A DNA stretch of 64,000 bases from an uncultured Elusimicrobiales bacterium (GTDB taxonomy: Bacteria; Elusimicrobiota; Elusimicrobia; Elusimicrobiales; Elusimicrobiaceae), in NCBI GenBank assembly GCA_944327085.1, contig CALVGG010000006.1:49342-113341 (forward strand), given 5' to 3'. The position numbers and the translations under genes are program-made. The notes beneath the pieces were generated by a model. The model was not told the DNA's origin, did not search any database, and saw nothing but the letters and a program-made list of their open reading frames with translations. Shown piece by piece: positions 34,244 through 44,500 of the stretch (positions are counted from its first letter, which is position 1; each line of letters begins with the position of its first letter).

Positions 34244-35473
34244 TTAAAGTTGCAGCCGGCTTAAACGGGCGGCCGCTTCCTGCGTAAGCTGGGGTGTGTT
34301 AAAAGCCGTCAAACGGAAAAACCCCTCCCCGCAGGAACCAAACCCCACACCTGGCGTGCCCACAATATGGGCCTGCGTTAACAGTTTATCAAAAAATGCC
34401 CATGAATCAAGCCCTTTTGGTGTTTTTAACCAAATATACGGGGCATTTTTGCCGCCAAAAGCCTGTAAACCCGCTTTTTCCAGCGCTAGCACAATCACGC
34501 GGGCGTTTTGCATATATAAAGCAATATTTTGCTTGATTTCCTGCTGCCCCTGCGGGGTATAAACGGCCTGTGCCGCACACTGCACAATATACGGCACCCC
34601 GTTAAATTTGGTGGTTTGGCGCCGCAGCCACAGCCCGTGCAAGGCCACGGCTGTGCCCCGGGCCGTATAACCGGTTAGTTGTTTAGGCACCACCGTATAC
34701 GCGCAACGCGTGCCCGTAAATCCCGCCGTTTTGGAAAAAGAGCGAAACTCCACCGCCACCTCTTTAGCGCCGGGGATTTCATAAATACTGTGGGGGATAT
34801 CATCCTGCGTAATAAAGGCCTCGTAGGCAGAGTCATACAAAATAACCGCTTTGTTTTCTTTGGCCCAATCCACCCATTTTTGCAAATCCTTACGCGTAAG
34901 TGCCGCCCCCGTTGGGTTATTGGGAGAGCATAAATAAACAATATCGGCATGGTGTTTGGGCAAGGGCGGAACAAAATTATTTTCAGCCGTACAGGGCAAG
35001 TATTCCACGCCTTTAAATACCCCCTCTGTAAAAGCCCCCGTGCGCCCGGCCATTACGTTGGTATCCAAATATACGGGATACACCGGGTTTTGCAGGGCCA
35101 CACGGCAGGAAGAGGCAAAAATTTCCTGAAAGTTGGCCACGTCGCTCTTGGCGCCGTCGCTAATAAAAATTTCATCGGCCTGCAAATCAATATGGCGGGC
35201 TAAATAATCGTGTTTTAAAATGGCTTCCCGCAAGAAAGCGTAGCCTTGCTCCGGCCCGTAGCCGCGGAAAGTGTCCGGCCGGGCCATTTCATCCGCCGCG
35301 TGGTGTATGGCCTGCACCACGGCGGGAACCAACGGCTGGCTTACGTCCCCAATCCCCAGGCTAATTACTTTAGCCTGCGGGTGGGCGGCTTTAAAAGCGG
35401 CCGTTTTTTGCGCAATTTGGGAAAACAAATAACTGCCCGGAAGTTTTAAATAATTCTCGTTAATACATGTCAT
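34244..35473 (-). CDS. dapL: LL-diaminopimelate aminotransferase, 409 aa
   Basis: A PLP-dependent class I/II aminotransferase that converts tetrahydrodipicolinate directly to LL-diaminopimelate. VISLGIGDVSQPLVPAVVQAI, FRGYGPEQGYAFLREAI, DGAKSDVANFQEIF and CSPNNPTGAAL match DapL. The PLP lysine is in FRSFSKTAGFTGTR. Length fits the family (about 410). The start is ATG 35473, overlapping the dapF stop as ATGA; an in-frame codon further upstream lies inside dapF. This single-step route is used in chlamydiae, cyanobacteria and several anaerobes. Confidence 0.93.
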   Translation of the reverse strand: MTCINENYLKLPGSYLFSQIAQKTAAFKAAHPQAKVISLGIGDVSQPLVPAVVQAIHHAADEMARPDTFRGYGPEQGYAFLREAILKHDYLARHIDLQADEIFISDGAKSDVANFQEIFASSCRVALQNPVYPVYLDTNVMAGRTGAFTEGVFKGVEYLPCTAENNFVPPLPKHHADIVYLCSPNNPTGAALTRKDLQKWVDWAKENKAVILYDSAYEAFITQDDIPHSIYEIPGAKEVAVEFRSFSKTAGFTGTRCAYTVVPKQLTGYTARGTAVALHGLWLRRQTTKFNGVPYIVQCAAQAVYTPQGQQEIKQNIALYMQNARVIVLALEKAGLQAFGGKNAPYIWLKTPKGLDSWAFFDKLLTQAHIVGTPGVGFGSCGEGFFRLTAFNTPQLTQEAAARLSRLQL

Positions 35474-36303
35474 AAAGCGTTTTTCCATTCTCCGTCAAAA
35501 ATTTCTTCGGCGGGGCCGGTCATAAAAATATTTTTTTGTTCGGGCCAGTCTATATACAAATCCCCCCCGTCTAGTTTTACGGTTACTTTGCGCCCGGTTT
35601 TGCCGTTAATCACCGCGGCCACCACACTGGCGCAGGCCCCCGTCCCGCATGCGCGCGTAATACCCGCGCCGCGTTCCCACACGCGCATACGCAGGGTTTG
35701 CGGGTCAACCACGCTGACAAATTCCACATTTGTCTTGGCCGGGAAGGCCGGGTGGTTTTCAATCTGCGGCCCCAGTTCCCGCACCAGGGCATGTTCCACA
35801 TCCGGCCCAAACATCACAAAATGCGGATTGCCCATGGAAACCGCCGTGCCGTAACGCACGGCGCCGCCCACTTCCAGCGGCACGTCCACCGCTGTATCGG
35901 TAGGGTCTCCCGTCATGGGTATTTGCCCGCGCAGCAGGCGCGGTATGCCCATATCTACACTAACCAGGCCCAATTGCAAATCTTTTATTTCCGTTTTGAT
36001 AGGGCCTGCCAGCGTTTCCAAGGTAAGGCTGGTTTGATTGATAATCCCCTCTTTTATGGCAAACAGCGGCACACAGCGCGAGGCATTGCCGCACATTTCC
36101 GCTTCGGAGCCGTCACTATTATAAATTTTCATACACAAGTCCGCCGTTTGGGAGGGCAAAACCAGCACCAGCCCGTCCGCGCCGATACCCAAATGCCGGT
36201 CACACAATTTTTGCGCGGCGGCAAACGGGTTTTGTATTTTTTCTTTAAACCCGTTTACTAAAATAAAATCATTACCTAAACCGCTGTATTTAGTAAATTT
36301 CAT
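35470..36303 (-). CDS. dapF: Diaminopimelate epimerase, 277 aa
   Basis: Interconverts LL- and meso-diaminopimelate for peptidoglycan. KYSGLGNDFILVNG opens the protein, and the two catalytic cysteines lie in SEAEMCGNASRC (Cys81) and ACGTGACAS (near 226). The usual MCGNGxRC is here MCGNASRC, a small deviation. It is coupled to dapL by ATGA, giving a two-gene operon for the last steps of diaminopimelate synthesis. Confidence 0.93.
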   Translation of the reverse strand: MKFTKYSGLGNDFILVNGFKEKIQNPFAAAQKLCDRHLGIGADGLVLVLPSQTADLCMKIYNSDGSEAEMCGNASRCVPLFAIKEGIINQTSLTLETLAGPIKTEIKDLQLGLVSVDMGIPRLLRGQIPMTGDPTDTAVDVPLEVGGAVRYGTAVSMGNPHFVMFGPDVEHALVRELGPQIENHPAFPAKTNVEFVSVVDPQTLRMRVWERGAGITRACGTGACASVVAAVINGKTGRKVTVKLDGGDLYIDWPEQKNIFMTGPAEEIFDGEWKNAL

Positions 36304-36388
36304 ACAATAAAAACCCCCGTATTGTTCATTGTATAAAAAACATTTTAATTTGATAAGATATTTTTAATTCGTTTTAACAGGAGTTTTT

Positions 36389-36931
36389 ATGGAATTGGAA
36401 AAAGTAATTCAAGACCGCCGCAGCGTGCGCAAATATCAAGACCGGCCCGTAGAGCGTGAAAAAATAAACGCCTGCCTGGAAGCCGCCCGCCTGGCCCCCT
36501 CTGCCTGTAATTCCCAGCCGTGGCATTATATTGTGATTGACGACCCCAAAGTGAAAGAAGATTTTTGCAAAGAAGCCTTCAGCGGCGTTTACGCCATGAC
36601 CAAATGGGCCGCCAAAGCCCCCGTGCTGGTGGCTGTAGTGTCCGACAAAGGCAACTTTACCAGCCGCATTGGCAATTTCTTCCGCCGGACGGAATTTTAT
36701 TTGGTGGACCAGGGCATCTCCGGCGAGCACTTTGTGCTGCGCGCGCATGATTTGGGCCTTGGAACCTGCTGGATCGGCTGGTTAAACAGCGATAAGGCCG
36801 AAAAATTTTTTCACCTGCCCAAAAGCAAAAAAATTGAGCATTTAATAGCCGTTGGCTACCCGGCGGAAGAGCCTTCCCCCCGCCCCCGTGCCAAGCTGGA
36901 AGATATGGTTTCTTATAACGAATACAAATAA
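36389..36931 (+). CDS. Nitroreductase family protein, 180 aa
   Basis: FMN-dependent nitroreductase-fold protein: RRSVRKYQDRPV at residues 11-22 (FMN phosphate contact), LAPSACNSQPWHYIVI near 35-50, and HDLGLGTCWIGWLN near 120-133. Short single-domain form. Substrate unknown; family members reduce quinones, flavins or nitro compounds. AGGAG precedes ATG. Divergent from dapF-dapL. Confidence 0.88.
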   Translation: MELEKVIQDRRSVRKYQDRPVEREKINACLEAARLAPSACNSQPWHYIVIDDPKVKEDFCKEAFSGVYAMTKWAAKAPVLVAVVSDKGNFTSRIGNFFRRTEFYLVDQGISGEHFVLRAHDLGLGTCWIGWLNSDKAEKFFHLPKSKKIEHLIAVGYPAEEPSPRPRAKLEDMVSYNEYK

Positions 36932-36934
36932 AAA

Positions 36935-36963
36935 ATAGCCCCGTAAAACCGGGGCTGTTTTTA
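36935..36963. terminator. Bidirectional terminator
   Basis: AGCCCCG (36937-36943) and CGGGGCT (36950-36956) between convergent nitroreductase and GT9 genes, with A- and T-runs. Confidence 0.85.
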
Positions 36964-36968
36964 TACTT

Positions 36969-38180
36969 TTATTTGGCAATATATTCCAAAAACCACTTAA
37001 TGACCCAATCAGGCTTATAATCAACAATTTTGCGGTTATGCGGCGTGTAGCTTTCCGGCGGGGCCATAATTTGTTTTTCTTTGGGCAAGTGCGGGTAAAA
37101 ATAATCCGTAACCACCTGTATGTTGGGATACCACAAATTATGCACTTTTTTGTCCACCCAGTGCTGCAAGCCCAAATTGGGCAGGTGAAGCCCGGCCGAA
37201 GCCGCCCAAAAGACGGAATTCACCGCTATTACATACATATTAAAGCGTTGTTTAAGCAGGCTTAACAGGTGCCAGGTTTCATTAATGGCAAATTTTTTAA
37301 TGTCCACTTCCAAATAGTCCGGGTTGTCCAAAGGGCCGCCTTTGGTAACACTCATCACAAAATAGCCTTCATCAATAAGCCCGCGGGCCAGTTCCCCCAT
37401 GTGCGGGTAAGTATATGCCGATCCGCGCGAATCCAACTGTAAAAACACAATGCCTTTTTTGCCTTTGGCGCGGGAGGATACCTGCTCCAGCGTTTCCTGC
37501 ACCGCGGGAGCCGGCACTGCGGGGAAATACATCACCGGTTCCGGCACCCCTTTGGGGGCGGGCAGGCCAAAAGTTTCAAACAAGCTTTTTACGCGGTGCG
37601 GGATATGTACGCCGTAATCGTAATACACGGGCACGGCCAAAAAGCCTTCGGGTATGTTTTTAAATGCGGCGCTGTAATCATAATTTTTCCAAATCAGCGG
37701 GTGGCGCTGGCCCTGGAAATAAAACACTTTTTCAAAATGGGGGTTGCCTTCCAGCAGTTTGCCCACTAACGGGGAATTGTTGCGGTCAAACCCGGCCCCC
37801 ACATATGCGTAAAAAGGCAGTTGAGGATACTTATTTTTCAGTGCTTCCAGCATGGGGGTGGTATATAAATAATCGCCTATCCCCATAAAAAAGATGAGAG
37901 CCAAACCTTTTACCTGCGGGTTAGCCGAAAGGGCGTTATCAAAATTATAAAACACATGTTCGTGGCGGTACAAAGGGCGGGAGATACGGTACCACCGGGC
38001 ATTTACAGGCAGTGTTTCTTTGGCATTAGGCAGCGGGGGTTTATCAAACCGGTACCATACCGGCGTGCGGGAAGGCGCAAAGAAACAAACTTTGTGCCCC
38101 AGCCAGCGGGCGGTTTCATACGCCACACAAACCGGGCGGTGCGCATACAGCCAATGGCGGAAATGATGAATTTTAGTCAT
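36969..38180 (-). CDS. Glycosyltransferase family 9 (heptosyltransferase-like), 403 aa
   Basis: The protein has the two-Rossmann GT-B layout of GT9: an N-terminal GIGDYLYTTPMLEALKNKYP segment (near 98-118), and a C-terminal donor half with GIVFLQLDSRGSAYTYPHMGEL and SVFWAASAGLHLPNLGL. GT9 enzymes add heptose or similar sugars to lipopolysaccharide or related glycans. The first 95 residues are an extra N-terminal extension not typical of WaaC/WaaF. GAGGGGGA precedes ATG 38180. Confidence 0.78.
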   Translation of the reverse strand: MTKIHHFRHWLYAHRPVCVAYETARWLGHKVCFFAPSRTPVWYRFDKPPLPNAKETLPVNARWYRISRPLYRHEHVFYNFDNALSANPQVKGLALIFFMGIGDYLYTTPMLEALKNKYPQLPFYAYVGAGFDRNNSPLVGKLLEGNPHFEKVFYFQGQRHPLIWKNYDYSAAFKNIPEGFLAVPVYYDYGVHIPHRVKSLFETFGLPAPKGVPEPVMYFPAVPAPAVQETLEQVSSRAKGKKGIVFLQLDSRGSAYTYPHMGELARGLIDEGYFVMSVTKGGPLDNPDYLEVDIKKFAINETWHLLSLLKQRFNMYVIAVNSVFWAASAGLHLPNLGLQHWVDKKVHNLWYPNIQVVTDYFYPHLPKEKQIMAPPESYTPHNRKIVDYKPDWVIKWFLEYIAK

Positions 38181-38245
38181 ATAAAAAAATCCCCCTCTTG
38201 GTATAGTGTACCAAAAAGGGGACCGGGACCAAAAGACGAAAGAGG

Positions 38246-39214
38246 TTAATCTATCGTAACCAGTTCATAATCATCATTACCCATACCCATTTCTTTCATA
38301 TAAGAAAGCTGGCGCAGGCCTTCGCGCGATTCAATACGTTCTTTTAAGTCGTGGCTTTCTTCTTCCGGCAGGGCGTATACCAAATCTACGGAAGCCTGGT
38401 CTATGGCCAATAAATCCGTGGAAGCCAAAATGCCGATATTGCGCGCTTTGGGCTCCGCGGCGGAAGTGCCGGCGCAATCGCAATCCACAGACATATTGCG
38501 CAAAACATTGATGTACACAATATGTTTGCCAAAGTGGTCGGCCACGGCTTTGCCGCCTTCCACCATATTTTCCATAAAGCGGGATTTGTTGGCTTTCCAC
38601 AGGTTGGCGCCCTCGCTGCCGTGCAGCATGGCTTTGCCTACTTTGCCGTCCGCACAACCAATGGATATATTTTTGAGCGAACCGCCAAACCCACCCATGG
38701 TATGCCCTTTAAAATGCGTAAGCACTACCATGGAATCATAATTAAGCAGGTTTTTGCCTACGGACATTTCTTTAAAGTGCTTCCCGCCTTTAACGGGCAG
38801 CATCACCGCACCGTCTTCATCCATAATATCCACAGGGCAAAAGTTCCAGCCGTTTATTTCTATGGTTTTGCGGTGGGCCTCGGTGGTGTGGCGGCCGCCT
38901 TCATACAAAGTATTGGTTTCCACCAAGTTGCTGTTGGGAATGTGCTGTTGCAAACCCTTCACCATATAAGGCGGAATGATGTTGGGGCCGTGGGGCTCGC
39001 CGGTGTGCACCTTAATGGCTACTTTACCCTGAATGTTTTGGGAAATTTTGTCATAAATTTTTACCAGGCCTTCCGGGCTGATGTCTTTGGTAAAATACAC
39101 CACAGCCGGCTGGGCCTGCGGCTTAGCGGCGGATTGGGCGGCTTTGGGCTGTGCGGCAGTGCACGCAGCCAGCAACCCTGCACCTGCCAAGCAAACAGCT
39201 ATTTTGTGTTGCAT
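38246..39214 (-). CDS. DUF362-domain lipoprotein, 322 aa
   Basis: A lipoprotein signal ends at LLAAC (Cys18), followed by an Ala/Gln/Pro-rich linker. The rest is a DUF362 domain (AIKVHTGEPHGPNIIPPYM near 63-81, LTHFKGHTMGGFGGSLKNISIGCA near 165-188). Many DUF362 proteins carry ferredoxin-like CxxC clusters; this one has none, only a CDCAG pair. Membrane attachment is inferred. GGAGG precedes ATG. The function of DUF362 is not established. Confidence 0.78.
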   Translation of the reverse strand: MQHKIAVCLAGAGLLAACTAAQPKAAQSAAKPQAQPAVVYFTKDISPEGLVKIYDKISQNIQGKVAIKVHTGEPHGPNIIPPYMVKGLQQHIPNSNLVETNTLYEGGRHTTEAHRKTIEINGWNFCPVDIMDEDGAVMLPVKGGKHFKEMSVGKNLLNYDSMVVLTHFKGHTMGGFGGSLKNISIGCADGKVGKAMLHGSEGANLWKANKSRFMENMVEGGKAVADHFGKHIVYINVLRNMSVDCDCAGTSAAEPKARNIGILASTDLLAIDQASVDLVYALPEEESHDLKERIESREGLRQLSYMKEMGMGNDDYELVTID

Positions 39215-39328
39215 GGTATGCCTCCTTTTATAAATTGCGTATTTATTTATTTTACAGCTTGGAGCGGCTTCAAAGTCAAGCTTTTTTGGAAAGAAAAAGA
39301 TGAATTAATATATACCTACAAAGCATAA

Positions 39329-41320
39329 CTATTCGTATACTTCCAGCGATTGAACAGGGACCCACTTCCCTTGTTTAATCAAGTCATGAGCAGCACGAGT
39401 AAACGATAATAGCCGCGTTTCCATATTTTTTGTTTTCTCTTCGGAAGAATCTTTAAATACTATCTTTTTTCCAGAATGCTCAATTAGGCTTGCATCTTCT
39501 TTCCACCCCAATATCCTGCCATCCATGGAAGTAAAAGCAAAATTGTACAAATTTTGATCAAATACACTCCCCCCCAAAGCAACATATGGGGCAGAAATAT
39601 TTAATACATCTAAAACTGTTGGGAATATGTCCGCTTGCGAGGAAACTGCCTCCACTGTCCCCGGAGTCACTAAATTAGGAGAATGAATAAAAAATGGAAT
39701 TTTAAAACGATTATCAAAAGAACCGTTTTCTCCCCATCCTAATGTATGGTCGGCCACTACAAACAAAATGGTCTGATCATATAAATTATTCGCTTTCAGT
39801 TCTTTAATAAACTCTCCAATTGCCCAATCTGTATAATTTAGTGCGTTTAAATACCCTCCATCTGGGCCGTTTGTAGGAAATTTATTAAATTCCTTCCTAA
39901 TACTATCAAAAGGAGGGTGCATTGCAGAAGAAAAAAAGACCCCCAAAAAAGGTTTCTTTGTCCCTTTCAACTGCTCTGCCAAAAATATTAGTGCATCATA
40001 ATCTGAAACCGTCCCTTCTTTTTCATAGTGGCCTAAAGAAGTAATGTCCGGACGAGTATAAATCTCCTCAAAACCGGCTAATTCCGCCACTAATCCTACT
40101 CGGGCAGATCGCCAATCCGAAGGTTGAACAAAAATAGTACGGTATCCTTTTTTATTCAAAATCTTTCCTAATCCCAATACGGGATAGCTTTCCAAACCTA
40201 AAGAATAGTAAGGCAAACCTGGTAATTGAGGAATACCAGTCAAAATAGTACCCACCCCATTAATACTCCTCTGCCCTGAAGCATAAAAATTCGTAAACAC
40301 TAAACCGCTATGAATAAGCTCATCTAAATTCGGCGTTGCATTATATGTAGTGTTAGATAATGAATCGGTATATTTACTTTCCCAACTTTCTAAAATTAAT
40401 ATAAGGATGTTTTTTCCCTTTCCGTCTATATTAAAAGTTTTACGAGTGCGCAATAAAGGATATTGTTCATTAATATAAATTTCTTGTGGAGAATAGAGAA
40501 TTTTTTTGGTATATTTAACAGCCTCTTGAGAGGAAACCAAATTATTTACAGGTGCATATTTCTTGGATATACTTTTATACGTATTAAATACACCATTCAA
40601 AGCTAAATGTCCACAAGCCAAACTTCCGCTTTCATAAGCAAGTTGCGGCGTAATGGGTTTCATCCTAAATCCAAAAATGCCCCTTATTCCAAAGAAAATT
40701 AAACAAGCAATCAAACATAAAGAAAATATTTCTATTTTTATATTGCTTCTTTTACATTGACCTTTTATGCCCCATTTTTTCCAGGAGCCCCATACCAAAA
40801 ACACACTATATAAAACCCATATTCCCCCCAACCAGATATACCTGCTAACCGCCATTTCGCCTATTAAGTTTAAATCATTAAACATCAATAAAAACTCTGT
40901 ACCTACATGCCGTTTAACAAAATAAAAATAAACGATGTCCCCAATTCCCAATAACGTAACAATACTAAACGTTATTGCAGCCAATAATAAACAAATACGA
41001 TAGTATTTCTCCCATTTAACAGGTATATTAACCAATAAAATCCATAAACCGGCACAAGCAGCCAAAGCGGCTAAATCAAACCTTATGCCTTGGAAAAAGC
41101 TCCACCCAATTGTTTCACAGCCAGCAAAAATACCTGGAAAAAGTTTCCACAACGCAATTCTTAACAAAACAAATAAGCCCAAAAAGCTTAATACGATAAT
41201 ACTTGTTAACTTTAAACGAAAAATATCCCCTCTTTTATACACGCCCCAAACAGCTCCCAACAATACTAAAGCGGCACATATCTTATCTCCCCAATACGCC
41301 CCCAAAGACAAACTATCCAT
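39329..41320 (-). CDS. LtaS-like sulfatase / phosphoglycerol transferase family protein, 663 aa
   Basis: Five N-terminal transmembrane segments (residues about 10-30, 38-60, 75-95, 105-135, 160-180) precede an extracytoplasmic sulfatase-fold domain (about 290-650). Motifs: KNILILILESWESKY (metal Glu), ASGQRSINGVGTILTGIP (nucleophile region), FFSSAMHPPFD and VVADHTLGWG (metal Asp-His). Family members transfer glycerol-phosphate or phosphoethanolamine to cell-envelope polymers. The coding sequence is markedly more AT-rich than its neighbours, suggesting horizontal acquisition. Start supported by AAGGAGA. Confidence 0.85.
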   Translation of the reverse strand: MDSLSLGAYWGDKICAALVLLGAVWGVYKRGDIFRLKLTSIIVLSFLGLFVLLRIALWKLFPGIFAGCETIGWSFFQGIRFDLAALAACAGLWILLVNIPVKWEKYYRICLLLAAITFSIVTLLGIGDIVYFYFVKRHVGTEFLLMFNDLNLIGEMAVSRYIWLGGIWVLYSVFLVWGSWKKWGIKGQCKRSNIKIEIFSLCLIACLIFFGIRGIFGFRMKPITPQLAYESGSLACGHLALNGVFNTYKSISKKYAPVNNLVSSQEAVKYTKKILYSPQEIYINEQYPLLRTRKTFNIDGKGKNILILILESWESKYTDSLSNTTYNATPNLDELIHSGLVFTNFYASGQRSINGVGTILTGIPQLPGLPYYSLGLESYPVLGLGKILNKKGYRTIFVQPSDWRSARVGLVAELAGFEEIYTRPDITSLGHYEKEGTVSDYDALIFLAEQLKGTKKPFLGVFFSSAMHPPFDSIRKEFNKFPTNGPDGGYLNALNYTDWAIGEFIKELKANNLYDQTILFVVADHTLGWGENGSFDNRFKIPFFIHSPNLVTPGTVEAVSSQADIFPTVLDVLNISAPYVALGGSVFDQNLYNFAFTSMDGRILGWKEDASLIEHSGKKIVFKDSSEEKTKNMETRLLSFTRAAHDLIKQGKWVPVQSLEVYE

Positions 41321-41463
41321 GGATCTTCTCCTTATACAATATAACTATTTTATATTATATAAAATAATTATTATAGTATAAGTATATACAATTAATAATA
41401 ACTACATATTTTCAAACCAAATTTGAAACGCACACAAACATCTTACCGCTCGGTAAAAAAAGT

Positions 41464-41492
41464 TTGCTAAATACAAAGCAAAGTTATACAAT
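41464..41492 (+). promoter_or_regulatory. PFOR promoter
   Basis: -35 TTGCTA (41464-41469), 17-base spacer, -10 TACAAT (41487-41492). Confidence 0.5.
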
Positions 41493-41520
41493 ATACATAA
41501 GCTGGGTTTTGGCCCGGTTT

Positions 41521-41545
41521 CCCGCATTTGTTTTAGCGGGGTTTT
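41521..41545 (+). promoter_or_regulatory. Hairpin with T-run in the PFOR leader (possible attenuator)
   Basis: CCCGC (41521-41525) pairs with GCGGG (41536-41540), followed by GTTTT. It lies between the promoter and the ribosome site AAGGAG (41565-41570) of the PFOR gene. The stem is short, so this is tentative. Confidence 0.35.
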
Positions 41546-41581
41546 ACCGTTTTATTTTACGCAAAAGGAGACTTCTCTAAT

Positions 41582-44500
41582 ATGGCTAAATTAGTTGCTA
41601 TGGACGGCAACGGTGCAGTATCCCACGTCGCCCATGCTACCAACGAAGTAATCGCGATCTACCCGATTACCCCGTCTTCCACGATGGGTGAAATCTGCGA
41701 CGCGAAAAGCGCCAAAGGTGAAACCAACATTTGGGGCAACGTTCCAATGGTGAGCGAGCTTCAATCCGAAGGCGGCGCTTCCGGCGCGGTGCACGGTTCT
41801 TTAACCGCCGGCGCTTTAACCACCACTTTTACGGCGTCCCAGGGTTTGCTGTTGATGATTCCCAACATGTATAAAATTGCCGGGGAACTTACGCCTACTG
41901 TATTTCACGTGTCTGCCCGTGCGGTAGCCACCACCGCTCTTTCCATTTTCGGTGATCATTCCGACGTTATGGCCGTGCGCCAAACCGGGTGGGCTATGCT
42001 CTGCTCCGACAACCCGCAGGAAGCCATGGATATGGCCCTGATTGCCCAAGCTTCCACCCTGCGCGCCCGCGTGCCTTTCTTGCATTTCTTTGACGGTTTC
42101 CGCACCAGCCACGAGCTGAACATGGTGGAACCCCTTACCAAAGAACAAATGCACGAAATGATTAACGACGAGTTAGTCGCCCAGCATAAATCCCGCGGTT
42201 TAAACCCGGAACACCCCACCGTGCGCGGCACCGCCGCCAACCCGGATGTGTACTTCCAGGAACGCGAAGCCGTAAACAAATTTTATAACGCCGTGCCCGG
42301 CATCGTAAAAGAAGAAATGGCCAAATTTGAAAAAATGACCGGCCGCAAATACGACCTCTTCCAATACGTAGGGGACGAAGACGCCGAACGCCTGGTAGTC
42401 ATCATGGGTTCCGGTGCCGACGTGGCCCAAAACGCCGTGGAAGCCATGAAAGGCCAAAAAGTGGGCGTGCTTAAAATTAAACTCTTCCGCCCCTTCAGCA
42501 TTGCGGACTTTGTGCGCGTAATCCCCAGCACGGTTAAGAAAATTGCCGTGATGGACCGCACCAAAGAACCCGGCGCCTTGGGCGAACCTTTGTTCCAAGA
42601 CGTATGCGCCGCTTTCCTGACGGACGAAGCAAAAGCCAAATTCCCGGCTACGCCGCTTATCATTGGCGGGCGCTATGGTATCGGCTCTAAAGACTTTACC
42701 CCGTCTCACGTAAAAGCTATTTTTGACAACCTGGCCGCCAACGAGCCCAAAAAGAGCTTTACCGTAGGCATTAACGACGATTTAACCCACAACTCCCTGC
42801 CGGAAACCAAACTGGAAAACAAAGCCGCCAATGATATTTTTGCCGCTTTGTTCTACGGTTTAGGGTCCGACGGTACCGTAGGCGCCAACAAAAACACCAT
42901 GAAAATCATCAGCGCCAACGGCTTCTTTGCCCAAGGGTACTTTGTGTACGACTCTAAAAAATCCGGCTCCATGACCACGTCTCACATCCGCTTTGGCAAA
43001 AAATACATTCGCGCCCCGTATTTAATCCAATCCGCTGATTTCATCGGCGTGCATATGTTTGACTTCCTGGATAAATACGACGTGCTGGGCAAAGCCAAAG
43101 AAGGCGCCACCGTGCTGATTAACGCCCCGTACAGCGCCGACGAAGTTTGGAACCACTTAACGGCCGAAGTGCAAAAAATCATCATTGACCGCAAACTGAA
43201 AGTGTACACCATTGACGCTTCCGAAATTGCGCTCAAAACCGGTATGGGCAGCCGCACCAACACCATCATGCAGACGGCCTTCTTCGGTATTGCGGGCGTA
43301 ATCCCCACCGATAAAGCCATCGCCGATATTAAAGAAGCCATTAAGAAAACCTATTCCAAAAAAGGCGAAGAAGTGGTAAAGAAAAACTATGTAGCGGTAG
43401 ACGCGGCCCTGGCCGGATTACACGAAGTAAAATACCCGGCTCAAGTCACCTCCACCCTGCACACCAAAGCCCCGGTTCCGGCCAGCGCCCCTGCCTTTGT
43501 AAAAGATGTTTTGGGCGAAATGATTGCCGGCCGCGGTGACGAACTGCCCACTTCTGCCATGCCGGAAGGCGGCGTATATCCTACTGCCACCACGCAGTAT
43601 GAAAAACGCAACATCGCCATTATGGTACCCCAGTGGGATCCGAACACCTGCATCCAGTGCGGTTTCTGCTCCTTGGTGTGCCCGCATGCGGCCATCCGCA
43701 TTAAAGCCTATGATGCGGCCGATTTGAAAGACGCTCCCAAAACCTTCAAATCCGCCGACGGCAAAGGCGATATTGCCGGCCTCAAATTCACCGTACAAGT
43801 AGCGGTGGAAGACTGCACTGGCTGCGGCGCCTGCGTATTTAACTGCCCAGCCAAAAACAAAGAAAACCCGGAAAAGAAAGCCCTCAATATGGTACACCAG
43901 CTTTCCGTACGGGAAGACGAAATCGACAATTTCGCTTTCTTCTTGGGCCTCAAACAAGCCGATGTAAAAACCAAGAAAGAATCCGTAAAAGGTTCCCAAT
44001 TCCGCCAGCCGTTGTTTGAATTCTCCGGCGCGTGCGCGGGCTGCGGTGAAACCCCTTACGTAAAACTTTTAACCCAGCTGTTTGGCGACCGCTTGGCCAT
44101 TGCCAACGCTACGGGCTGCTCCTCCATTTACGGCGGCAACCTGCCCACCACGCCTTATTGCAAACGCCCGGACGGCAAAGGGCCGGCGTGGTCCAACTCC
44201 TTATTTGAAGACAATGCGGAGTTCGGCTTGGGTATGCGCCTGGCTTTTGACCAGCTCAACCACGACGCCAAAGCCGCTTTAACCGCGGCCAAAGAAGGCG
44301 GTTTAAAAGAACACGCCGCTTTGATTGACACCATCTTGAATGCGGATCAATCCACCGACGCAGGCATTGAAGCCCAACGCAAAAACGTGGCGGATTTGAA
44401 AGCCATCTTGCAAAAAGGAGCCGAAAAAGGCTGCGAAGAATGCAAACGCATCTTGAGCCTGGCGGATTACCTGGTGAAGAAATCCGTCTGGATCTTGGGC

